6,426 nt of DNA. Origin: Myxococcota bacterium (lineage in GTDB: Bacteria; Myxococcota_A; UBA9160; PR03). Numbering within the stretch: the first letter of the stretch is position 1; each line of letters starts with the position of its first letter. Positions 1-5,887 of the stretch are shown here, piece after piece. Both the position numbers and the translations under genes were made by a program. The notes beneath the pieces are model-generated. The model did not search any database. It was not told the origin of the DNA and saw only the letters and a program-made list of their open reading frames with translations. Where the stretch lies: the NCBI GenBank assembly GCA_030066475.1, contig JASJBO010000401.1, forward strand, positions 1 through 6,426. Reading direction: 5' to 3'.

Positions 1-504
1 GATCGTGATGTCGTCGGGGATCTGGGCGTCCCCCGCGGCGCCCGACAGCTCGCTGAAGTGGTGCGCGTGTCCCTGCGCGGCGAAGTCGGCGGCCGTCGCC
101 CCGCCCAGGCGGTCCGCGTCGCCCGCCCGCAGCGCATAGGGCGTGCTGGTGAGCCCGGTTCGCGGGAACAGGGTCTCCCCCGCCACCCGCACCTCGAGCC
201 ACAGGCTGCCGGCGGCGAAGAGCCGGGGGTCGAGGGCGACGATCGAGCCGAGCGACACGCTGTACACGCCCGCCTGGACGTCGACGGCCTGGGTCTCCTC
301 CCAGAGAGGCGCGCCGTCGAGTGGCGTGTCGTAGAGGGCGAAGACCATCGCGAGCGCGGGGTCCGTCACCGGAACCCCCTCGCCGTCCAGCAGGAAGCCC
401 TGGTGGTCGACGCGATCCGGCACGTCCCCCCACCCGGTCGGCGGACCGACCATCCCCAGCACGGCCCCGATCACCACACCCGTCTGCCAGCGACTCGCTC
501 TCAC
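1..504 (-). CDS. Secreted tail-fibre-like surface protein, N-terminal part (partial)
   Basis: The first 168 codons of a longer gene, read leftward from a GTG start and still open at the window edge. A basic N-terminus (RASRWQ) and a hydrophobic stretch at about residues 9-26 look like an export signal. Residues 28-127 follow a pattern common in secreted proteins of deltaproteobacteria and relatives: 'VPDRVDHQGFLLD', then 'MVFALYDTPLDGAPLWEET', 'GVYSVSLGS', 'LWLEVRV' and 'TPYALRA'. After this comes 'DADRLGGATAADF' and 'HHFSELSG..GDAQIPDD', the type of linker or repeat that in family members leads into a fibre or coiled-coil region. From family knowledge the whole protein is probably a long, perhaps trimeric, extracellular fibre; its exact role is unknown. 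The GTG start is fixed by an AGGAGG ribosome-binding site 8 nt upstream and a -24/-12 promoter further out. It is divergent from the gene at 741. The 3' part, which would show a tail-fibre chaperone or sorting domain, lies outside the window. Confidence 0.82.
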   Translation of the reverse strand, partial: MRASRWQTGVVIGAVLGMVGPPTGWGDVPDRVDHQGFLLDGEGVPVTDPALAMVFALYDTPLDGAPLWEETQAVDVQAGVYSVSLGSIVALDPRLFAAGSLWLEVRVAGETLFPRTGLTSTPYALRAGDADRLGGATAADFAAQGHAHHFSELSGAAGDAQIPDDITI

Positions 505-512
505 GTCGGCTC

Positions 513-518
513 CCTCCT
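513..518 (-). promoter_or_regulatory. Ribosome-binding site for the GTG-started surface protein gene
   Basis: AGGAGG on the minus strand, 8 nt before the GTG at 504. It decides the start, since no ATG gives a complete signal peptide here. Confidence 0.75.
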
Positions 519-546
519 GTCTCCGCTCCCCCGAGAGGGATCGAGG

Positions 547-562
547 AGCAAAGGACGTGCCG
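547..562 (-). promoter_or_regulatory. Sigma-54 (-24/-12) promoter for the surface protein gene
   Basis: Minus-strand sequence CGGCACG-TCCT-TTGCT. The sigma-54 consensus is YTGGCACG-N4-TTGCW, so this has one mismatch (C for T before GGCACG). The essential GG and GC doublets are exactly 10 bp apart. The predicted transcript start is near 536, giving a leader of about 32 nt that contains the AGGAGG site. The match is seen in the sequence; use by RpoN is inferred. Confidence 0.6.
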
Positions 563-591
563 CACTGCGCGCGCGATCTGGACCGCGCGAT

Positions 592-608
592 CCGCGTCCG
601 GGACGCGG
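592..608. repeat. Perfect 17-bp dyad between divergent genes
   Basis: CCGCGTCC-g-GGACGCGG, with 8-bp arms around one central base. Its centre is about 64 bp upstream of the predicted transcript start of the minus-strand surface protein gene and about 140 bp before the ATG at 741. The symmetry and position fit a binding site for a dimeric regulator such as a sigma-54 enhancer-binding protein; no specific regulator can be named. Confidence 0.45.
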
Positions 609-705
609 TGCCCCACGCCGAGCCGGGGGCGGGTCGTCGCGTCTCAAACGTCTCGGCGGGGCGGCTCGCGATGGAGTCGGAGGGGCGACATCGTCGGGCG
701 CTGGC

Positions 706-721
706 TGCCACGTACTCTGCG
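706..721 (+). promoter_or_regulatory. Weak -24/-12-like promoter candidate for the PEP-CTERM gene at 741
   Basis: TGCCACG-TACT-CTGCG has the layout of a sigma-54 site but breaks the -24 GG doublet (GC instead). It would place the transcript start near 732, inside the ribosome-binding site at 730-735. Recorded because it sits where a promoter is needed, but it may not be functional. Confidence 0.22.
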
Positions 722-740
722 GAGCACCGAGGAGGGCCTC

Positions 741-1754
741 ATGCTCCGCACATCCCTCGCGCTCGGACTGGCGCTCGCCTGCTGGCAGGCGAGCGAGGCG
801 CTGCCGGCCACCCTGGATGCGACGCACACCCTCCAGATCTCGCTGGGCGACGGGTCGCAGCGACAGGTCGACTCGAGAAATCAGCCACAGCCGAACGTCT
901 TCGGCGTCGCGGTCGACCACGCAGCGGACGGGTTGATCTCCTTCCGGCTGGAGGGGCGGAGCGCGACGGAGGCCGCTCCGGTGCCGCTGGCGGAGACGTC
1001 GGTCGTCATCGATGGCAGCGCGTGCGTGTCCTGCGACCCGAAGGTCTCGCTGGCGGCCCTCGCCGACTTGCGCGCGGAGCTCACCTACTTCGTCGACGTG
1101 CTGGCCCCGGCCGTGCAGCAGGAACTCGTGTTCGTTCCGGTGCTGGCGACCTGCTACCTCACGGCCGAGCTCGACTGGGACGAGCTGCTCCCCAGCTCCA
1201 GCACCGACTCCCATGCATCCGTCACCCACTCGTTCGACGTGAACGGAAACGGCGCCGGGAACTTCACGTTCGCGGAGTTCGCCCAGGTGCGAACCGCGTC
1301 TCTGCTTCCCACCAGCGTGTCCGACCTCGTCGATCACACCATCATGGTTCCCGTGCCCGCGGGCGGCTTCGGGACGCTGCGGACGAAGGTCACGGCGCGG
1401 GTCCTGACGGCCGTCAGCATGAACAACTGGCCGGGCTCCCCTTCCGCTGCGTCCTGGCAGGCATCGGCACTCGCCGATCCCTACATCCGCGTCGACCCCA
1501 GCTGGGAGCTCGCCGATCAGTATGAGCTGGTATTCAGCTCGGGAATCGAGAACGTCCCGGTTCCCGAGCCATCGGTCGCGCCTCTCTACGCTTCGGCAGT
1601 GCTCACACTGGTCCTGCTCGAGCGCGCGACGTCCGCTCGGCGACTGCGCTCGAGGGCGAGCCGAAGCAGGGCGAGCGACAGCAGCGCGAAGGCACCGAGC
1701 AGCGTGGGGGAGGGCTCGGGCACCAGGTTCGCGCTGTACGCGAGCTCGAAGTAG
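741..1754 (+). CDS. PEP-CTERM sorting-domain protein (secreted, function unknown)
   Basis: A 337-residue exported protein. The ATG has an AGGAGGG site at 730-736 and opens a signal peptide (MLRTSLALGLALACWQASEA, likely cut after SEA). The mature part is rich in beta-strand-like sequence and has a CxxC motif (Cys95, Cys98). Residues 243-278 end in a 'ADPYIRVDP...ADQYELVFSSGI' segment followed by the sorting signal: PEPS at 275-278, a hydrophobic stretch to about 293, and a basic cluster from 295. Proteins of this class are processed by an exosortase and attached to the outer envelope or extracellular matrix. The function of the main domain is not recognised. It is a diverged paralog of the convergent gene at 1586-2464, sharing the CxxC position, the pre-PEP segment and the length class. 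Odd point: the protein runs about 30 residues past the basic cluster, through DNA that is antisense to the neighbour's PEP-CTERM coding sequence. Confidence 0.85.
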   Translation: MLRTSLALGLALACWQASEALPATLDATHTLQISLGDGSQRQVDSRNQPQPNVFGVAVDHAADGLISFRLEGRSATEAAPVPLAETSVVIDGSACVSCDPKVSLAALADLRAELTYFVDVLAPAVQQELVFVPVLATCYLTAELDWDELLPSSSTDSHASVTHSFDVNGNGAGNFTFAEFAQVRTASLLPTSVSDLVDHTIMVPVPAGGFGTLRTKVTARVLTAVSMNNWPGSPSAASWQASALADPYIRVDPSWELADQYELVFSSGIENVPVPEPSVAPLYASAVLTLVLLERATSARRLRSRASRSRASDSSAKAPSSVGEGSGTRFALYASSK

Positions 1755-2464
1755 TCCGCCAGCGGAAACGTCTCCGCGCCCCAGAGCTCCATCGTCTCGT
1801 CGAAGGTCTGCTGGTCCAGCTCGAAGACCGGGTCTGCGACGGCCTGGTGGTTCGACGACCAGCTGGCCGGGGGCACCGTGAACGAGAACGCGGACACGGA
1901 CATCCTGACGTCGTACACCTGATCGGGAATCATCTTCGCGGTCACGGTCTCGTGGAAGCTCGGGGGCGCGTAGAAGCCGACTTGCGATCCGGGGACGCTC
2001 ACGGTGGCCTCGGTATCCCGCGGGTCGTCGGAAGACACCTGCGCCCTCGCGGTGTAGCTGACGGGCACATAGTCGAAGGGGATGAGCGTGGGCAGGGGCG
2101 CGCTCTCCCGCAAGGCCACCTGGTACTGCATCGTGATCCAACCACTCGCATCCGCAGCCGGGCCACAGGTGGCGCAGTGGTCCGGGGGAAAGCTCGTGGC
2201 GTCGACCTGCACGTCGATGTGCGGTGGCAGGGAGAAGGTCACGGTCACTTCCACCACGTGTTGCGTCGTCCCGAGCGAGCCGCGGTCCACCAGGGAGTCG
2301 CACGTCTCGGTGGCCGATCCCGCCACCCGCCTCTGGGTGCTCACCGTACCGGCGTCGCAGCCGTAGTCCGCCCATCCATCGATCAGAACCAGCTCGGCTC
2401 CGGCGGCGAGCGGGAACGCCAGAAGCAGGCCCGCGACGACTCCCGCGATTCGCAGTGGTGTCAT
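1586..2464 (-). CDS. PEP-CTERM sorting-domain protein, paralog of the gene at 741
   Basis: A 292-residue exported protein read leftward from an ATG with an AGGAGG site at 2474-2479 (9-nt spacing). It has a signal peptide (MTPLRIAGVVAGLLLAFPLA, likely cut after AGA at residues 21-23), a CxxC pair (Cys97, Cys100) at nearly the same place as in its convergent paralog, and a 'SWSSNHQAVADPVFELDQ' to 'FPLADYFELAYSANL' segment just before the sorting signal. PEPS is at 249-252, a hydrophobic stretch at about 254-270, and a basic cluster (RLALERSRR). The protein is predicted to be exosortase-processed and surface-associated; its activity is unknown. The last 56 codons lie inside the oppositely oriented gene, and about 16 residues follow the basic cluster, which is longer than usual for this signal. 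A sigma-54-like promoter lies just upstream. Divergent from the sphingomyelinase gene at 2738. Confidence 0.85.
   Translation of the reverse strand: MTPLRIAGVVAGLLLAFPLAAGAELVLIDGWADYGCDAGTVSTQRRVAGSATETCDSLVDRGSLGTTQHVVEVTVTFSLPPHIDVQVDATSFPPDHCATCGPAADASGWITMQYQVALRESAPLPTLIPFDYVPVSYTARAQVSSDDPRDTEATVSVPGSQVGFYAPPSFHETVTAKMIPDQVYDVRMSVSAFSFTVPPASWSSNHQAVADPVFELDQQTFDETMELWGAETFPLADYFELAYSANLVPEPSPTLLGAFALLSLALLRLALERSRRADVARSSRTSVSTAEA
1617..1654. terminator. Inverted repeat in the convergent overlap, possible bidirectional terminator
   Basis: CTCGAGCGC at 1617-1625 and its exact complement GCGCTCGAG at 1646-1654, with a 20-nt loop. It sits near the middle of the 169-bp tail-to-tail overlap, so either transcript could form the stem. 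There is no T-tract on either side, so rho-independent termination is uncertain. Both arms are also coding: each encodes Leu-Glu-Arg at the end of the hydrophobic segment of one of the two PEP-CTERM proteins. Confidence 0.35.
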
Positions 2465-2492
2465 GGCTCTCGCCCTCCTGCCTCCGGAGCCA

Positions 2493-2508
2493 TGCACGAG
2501 TCGTACCA
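2493..2508 (-). promoter_or_regulatory. Sigma-54 (-24/-12) promoter for the PEP-CTERM gene 1586-2464
   Basis: Minus-strand TGGTACG-ACTC-GTGCA, with two mismatches to TGGCACG-N4-TTGCA and the GG and GC doublets exactly 10 bp apart. The predicted transcript start is near 2482, immediately before the AGGAGG ribosome-binding site, with a leader of about 18 nt. Confidence 0.5.
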
Positions 2509-2586
2509 TCGTCCGGCGACGGCCCGCTACGCAAGCTGCGCATCCGTGTCCCGCGTCGTGATCGCGCCTGGCTGACAAGCCGAGGT

Positions 2587-2600
2587 GTCGGCCGGCCGAC
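2587..2600. repeat. Perfect 14-bp palindrome between divergent sigma-54-type promoters
   Basis: GTCGGCC followed directly by its complement GGCCGAC. The centre is about 111 bp upstream of the predicted start for the minus PEP-CTERM gene and about 142 bp upstream of that for the sphingomyelinase gene. It is placed where one activator could serve both promoters. Chance occurrence in GC-rich DNA is possible. Confidence 0.4.
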
Positions 2601-2709
2601 GCAAGGAAGGGCCGCGACTCGCTGCCCTCTGCGTATCGGGAGCTGGGACGATGCACCCCACCCACCTCGCGGCCAGCGGCTGCTCCGATCCGTGAGCGAG
2701 GCACCCAGC

Positions 2710-2725
2710 TGGCACGTCGCGTGCA
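2710..2725 (+). promoter_or_regulatory. Sigma-54 (-24/-12) promoter for the sphingomyelinase gene
   Basis: CTGGCACG matches the -24 element perfectly (the C is at 2709). It is followed by TCGC and GTGCA, which has one mismatch to TTGCA. GG (2711-2712) and GC (2723-2724) are 10 bp apart. The predicted transcript start is near 2736, only about 2 nt before the ATG at 2738, implying a leaderless or nearly leaderless mRNA. Confidence 0.6.
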
Positions 2726-2737
2726 AACCAGATTGCC

Positions 2738-4444
2738 ATGACTCGTTCGCCGCTCGTGCTTCGCCACCTTCTCGCAGCCCTCCTGTGCGTCACCTGCACC
2801 GAAGCCGCGAGCGCCCTGGAGTGCCCGGACTACATCAGCGAGGACTGGGACGACAAGCCCACCTGCGCGTGGCTCCGGAACGACACGGACAAGACGCTCT
2901 ATTTCGATCCCTTCGTGTTCTATGCGAGCTCGGGGGATCTCAACGACGATTACTGGATCGGCCCCTCGCTGGTGCTCCTGCCCGGCGAGCTGAAGGTCGT
3001 CGCCGCCTTCGACAGCGATGGCTGGGGGGCCTTCAACTGGGACACCGCGATGGGGGCGAGCGCCATCTACATCGACGGCGTCCTGGCGGGCTACCTCCAC
3101 ATGAAGATCGACCTCGGGGCGGGCGTCGTCCACGACTTCGAGTACTCCCTGGGCACGCGCTGGGTCGACGGCTTCGATCTGCTGTTCCTGGACGTCGGCG
3201 GCACCTACTACAGCTACGTCGTGCAGGACAAGTGGAACTACGACCGGGCCGTGTTCGACGTGTTCTTCACGATCAGCAGCCAGACGACGCTCCAGGGAAA
3301 CATGGGCTACCTGCCCCCCGACACGAGCGACGACCCGGGCCACCTCAACGTCATGAGCTACAACACCTACCTCCTGCTCGGTCCCAGCTCGGCGTTCGGC
3401 AAGCAGGACTACTGCGAGCGAGCGGATCGCATCGCCACGTACGGACCTCGGATCTTCGCCAACGTGGACATCCTCGTGCTGCAGGAGCTGGCCTCCCAGG
3501 ACACGTGCACCCCGGATGCCGAGCAGCTGGCGACCGGCGAGTTCCTCTGCTGCGGCCCGGACAAGCCGTTTCGGGATCGCACCTCGCTGCTGAACGGGGA
3601 GCCGCTGGTCAACGGCGATCTCGGGCCCTCCGAGACCGGCGGCGTCGTCATCATGAGCCGCTACCCCGACAGCCTGCACGGCAGCCACGTCGCCCAGGTG
3701 GACTACGAGGACTCCCCGTGGTCGCTCGGCCATGACGACGAGGTGCACTACATCTTCCGATCCTCGGTCGGCGAGTGCTCGGGAATCGACTGCACGATGG
3801 ACAAGGGATTCCTGCGGGTGAAGTTCACCAAGCCGGCCCAGGGTCCCGACGGGCCGGTCTCTCAGGACTACTACATCATCGGAACGCATCTCCAGGCGGA
3901 TGCCGGCGCCGCGGACCGGAACGCCCGCTCGGCGCAGTTCAACGCCATTCGCGGGCACATCGCCGCGCTGCCGAGCGACGTCCCGATCCTGATCGCGGGA
4001 GACCTGAACACCGAGCACGACGAGATCGACCCGATGCACCGGGCGCTGAACGCCCATTCCGGGACGTGGCAGGGTCCGCTCTACGCCAGCGAGAACTACC
4101 AGGTCAACTACTACGCCCACCTGCAGCACGACAGCATCGACTACAGCTTCGCGCTCTACGACTGGGTCCTCGCCTCGAACCACGGGCCGGCGCCCGCGAG
4201 CTTCGACTGGCGATACCTGACGATCCGCGACCTCACGTGGGGCCGCGCCGACCTCTCCGACCACGAGGCGGTGCTGGCGGAGATCCAGGTGCCCGAGCCG
4301 AGTCCGGCGTGGATGCAGCTGGGGATGCTGGCCTCGCTCGCGCTGCTCCGGTGGCGTCGCGTCCGTTCGCGTCACTCGGCCTTGCGGTCTCCCGGGGCAC
4401 CGGTCTCGGGGACCGGCGAAGGCGCGAAGGGAGTGCGCGAGTAG
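2738..4444 (+). CDS. PEP-CTERM sphingomyelinase-like phosphodiesterase (EEP/DNase I superfamily)
   Basis: A 568-residue secreted enzyme of the endonuclease/exonuclease/phosphatase superfamily, closest in pattern to bacterial neutral sphingomyelinase C, which hydrolyses sphingomyelin to ceramide and phosphocholine with divalent metal. Layout: signal peptide to about Ala26 (ASA); a 27-195 region of unknown, probably beta-rich fold; catalytic domain about 200-517. Catalytic-type residues seen are Asn209 (NVMSYNTY), Glu250 (ILVLQE), His384 (IGTHLQAD), Asp422/Asn424 (GDLN) and Asp508-His509 (LSDHEAV). 'GGVVIMSRYP', 'KGFLRVKF' and 'DSIDYSFALYDWVLAS' also fit bacterial sphingomyelinases. The C-terminus has PEPS at 519-522, a hydrophobic stretch and a basic cluster (RWRRVRSR, 538-545), then 23 extra residues overlapping the convergent lipase gene. 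No Shine-Dalgarno is visible; the start is chosen for the complete signal peptide. Substrate is inferred: another phospholipid or even nucleic acid cannot be excluded. Confidence 0.87.
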   Translation: MTRSPLVLRHLLAALLCVTCTEAASALECPDYISEDWDDKPTCAWLRNDTDKTLYFDPFVFYASSGDLNDDYWIGPSLVLLPGELKVVAAFDSDGWGAFNWDTAMGASAIYIDGVLAGYLHMKIDLGAGVVHDFEYSLGTRWVDGFDLLFLDVGGTYYSYVVQDKWNYDRAVFDVFFTISSQTTLQGNMGYLPPDTSDDPGHLNVMSYNTYLLLGPSSAFGKQDYCERADRIATYGPRIFANVDILVLQELASQDTCTPDAEQLATGEFLCCGPDKPFRDRTSLLNGEPLVNGDLGPSETGGVVIMSRYPDSLHGSHVAQVDYEDSPWSLGHDDEVHYIFRSSVGECSGIDCTMDKGFLRVKFTKPAQGPDGPVSQDYYIIGTHLQADAGAADRNARSAQFNAIRGHIAALPSDVPILIAGDLNTEHDEIDPMHRALNAHSGTWQGPLYASENYQVNYYAHLQHDSIDYSFALYDWVLASNHGPAPASFDWRYLTIRDLTWGRADLSDHEAVLAEIQVPEPSPAWMQLGMLASLALLRWRRVRSRHSALRSPGAPVSGTGEGAKGVRE

Positions 4445-5607
4445 GTCTCGGCGAAGAGCCGCAGACCGATCGCCAGCGCGCGCGAGAGCACGGGCCCGGC
4501 GCCCACCCGCTTCAGGATCGCCTCGGCGATCGCGTCGGTCTCGTGCGCGAGGTGGCGGCCCACGGCCGCCTGCTCCTCGGGATAGGCGAGCCCCAGCAGC
4601 TCGAAGTAGGCGAGGGTGTGCTGGTAGATCACCTGCGCGACGAGGTTCACCAGGGGAGGCGCCCAGCGCCAGACCAGGTCCTCGTTGACCCTGCCGGGCA
4701 GCAGGGTCGGGCTCGGGTCGATCTGGCGGTAGTCGATGCCGTTGCTGGCGGCGATCGCGAAGTCGGCCGCCTTGTCCCAGAACACATCGCGGGCGATCTG
4801 CGGTGTGTAGAGCGCCTTCAGCTCGGCCACGTCGGCCACCTTCCAGGCTTGCGTCACGATGTCGAGAGGGTTCGCGATCCGGTGCAGCCGGTCGCCGAAG
4901 CGGGCGCCGATGTAGGAGGCGAAGGCTTCGTTGCCCGGCGTGGGCCCGGCGTAGGCGTAGACGGAGACGGCGGCGCGACTGTGGTGGTCCCACTCCTTCT
5001 GCGTGTCGATCAGCCAGAGCGCCAGCGTCGGGGAGAGCGCGCCGCCCAGGCTGTGACCGCTCACCGTGACCGCGATCGGCTCGCTCTCCCGGTCGAGGTG
5101 CTCCTCGAGGAAGCGCGCGAGCGTCTGGTTCTCCCCGGGAACGCCCGGCGGCGGCACCATGCCCTGGAGCGCGCGCAGACCCCGGAGCGTGCCCTTCGAC
5201 ACCGCGACGCCCTCGGGCGCGTCGCCGTAGCCCCAGGCGCGGGTCTCGTCGACGTCGAAGTCCTCGGCGAACCAGGCGTAGGCAGAGAACGGGTTGGTGC
5301 CCGCGATGCCCACGAACAGCTCGCGCGTCTCGCGATGTCGGGCGACGAACATCGTGTTCGCCGGGATCGCCCCCGGCACGACCTGGAACACCCCCGGACC
5401 CCAGACCACGTCCCACGGCCCGAGCGGTCCCTGCAAGGCGTCGAGTGCGGTCCGCACCAGCTCGTACGCCTTCCCGCTGACGTCGGATCCCGAGAGCGGC
5501 GCGCCGAGATACGGCAGGAAGGCCATGAGCAGGTTGCGTTGAATCGGGTCGAGGCTCTGATCGGAGAGCTGGCAGAGCTGCGGGTTGAACTCGATCGGGG
5601 AAGACAT
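4372..5607 (-). CDS. Class 3 family lipase (alpha/beta hydrolase)
   Basis: A 411-residue alpha/beta hydrolase of the fungal-type lipase (class 3) family, expected to hydrolyse ester bonds of acylglycerols or related lipids. It has the nucleophile elbow GHSLGG (184-189, Ser186), an oxyanion-type 'VGIAGTNP' (Gly103-Thr104), the acid residue in 'NPLDIV' (Asp249) and a likely catalytic His330 in 'IYQHTLAYFELLG', in the usual order. 'YAYAGPTPGNEAFASYI' after the elbow is also typical. The start at 5607 has a GGAG site 8 nt upstream. No signal peptide or sorting signal is visible from this start, unlike every other gene here, so it may be cytoplasmic or exported by another route. An in-frame ATG at 5697 would add 30 residues starting MLLVVKGVIPAGAGA but has no ribosome-binding site. 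The 3' end overlaps the sphingomyelinase gene by 73 bp; divergent from the penicillin-acylase-family gene. Confidence 0.87.
   Translation of the reverse strand: MSSPIEFNPQLCQLSDQSLDPIQRNLLMAFLPYLGAPLSGSDVSGKAYELVRTALDALQGPLGPWDVVWGPGVFQVVPGAIPANTMFVARHRETRELFVGIAGTNPFSAYAWFAEDFDVDETRAWGYGDAPEGVAVSKGTLRGLRALQGMVPPPGVPGENQTLARFLEEHLDRESEPIAVTVSGHSLGGALSPTLALWLIDTQKEWDHHSRAAVSVYAYAGPTPGNEAFASYIGARFGDRLHRIANPLDIVTQAWKVADVAELKALYTPQIARDVFWDKAADFAIAASNGIDYRQIDPSPTLLPGRVNEDLVWRWAPPLVNLVAQVIYQHTLAYFELLGLAYPEEQAAVGRHLAHETDAIAEAILKRVGAGPVLSRALAIGLRLFAETYSRTPFAPSPVPETGAPGDRKAE
4400..4416. terminator. Hairpin in the sphingomyelinase/lipase convergent overlap
   Basis: CCGGTC, a 5-nt loop (TCGGG), then GACCGG: a perfect 6-bp GC-rich stem inside the 73-bp tail-to-tail overlap. 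The location suits a bidirectional terminator or pausing element, but there is no T-run. Confidence 0.35.
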
Positions 5608-5619
5608 CGGCGTGACTCC

Positions 5620-5686
5620 GGTGAAAGGGGAGGCGCAGGATTGCGCAACCCGCGCTCCCGCGCCCGCCGGAATCACCCCTTTCACC
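5620..5686. repeat. 11-bp perfect inverted repeat at the lipase 5' end
   Basis: GGTGAAAGGGG at 5620-5630 and CCCCTTTCACC at 5676-5686, separated by 45 bp. The proximal arm directly abuts the GGAG ribosome-binding site of the lipase gene (5616-5619). If the transcript starts upstream of both arms, the mRNA could fold into a long stem ending beside the ribosome-binding site. If it starts between them, the arms could instead be paired operator half-sites flanking the promoter. Either reading suggests control of the lipase. Confidence 0.45.
5644..5659 (-). promoter_or_regulatory. Weak -24/-12-like promoter candidate for the lipase
   Basis: Minus-strand GGGAGCG-CGGG-TTGCG keeps GG-N10-GC and TTGC but matches the -24 element poorly. 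The predicted transcript start is near 5633, with a leader of about 26 nt, similar to the other genes. It lies within the loop of the 11-bp inverted repeat. Confidence 0.25.
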
Positions 5687-5887
5687 ACGAGGAGCATGCG
5701 TCGGGTGCGCGACTGTAACGCGCCCGACACATCACTCGGGAATGAGACGGAACGGCCGGTGGCATGAGGCCTCGGGACCCACGCTGGGCTCGCCGCCAGG
5801 TCAGGTGGTGTTGGTTGTGTACCTGGGCGCTTGGAGCGACCAGTCGCCGCGTCCCCGCCCACGCCCCCCTGCGGCGAGCCGCCACGC

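Noticed and set aside
321..740. In-frame upstream extension of the PEP-CTERM gene at 741.
   Set aside because: The extension is Pro/Arg/Ser-rich, overlaps the surface protein gene antisense, and would bury the signal peptide that follows the good ribosome-binding site at 741.
501..2726. Long minus-strand open frame covering both PEP-CTERM genes.
   Set aside because: Arg/Gly/Ala-rich translation without recognisable motifs; the real genes in other frames have signal peptides and sorting signals.
1586..5416. Very long open frame on the minus strand running through the lipase and sphingomyelinase regions into the PEP-CTERM gene.
   Set aside because: Only the part from 2464 to 1586 has a ribosome-binding site, signal peptide and PEP-CTERM pattern. 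The rest is antisense to the sphingomyelinase with low-complexity Arg/Gly/Val composition, as expected from GC-rich DNA with few stops.
5608..5697. Alternative lipase start at the ATG at 5697, adding 30 residues that start with a hydrophobic stretch.
   Set aside because: No ribosome-binding site precedes it, and the extension (ending VAQSCASPFTGVTP) lacks a convincing signal peptide. It is not fully excluded.
3775..5718. Long plus-strand open frame across the lipase gene.
   Set aside because: It is the antisense shadow of the class 3 lipase, whose GHSLGG and other motifs are on the minus strand.
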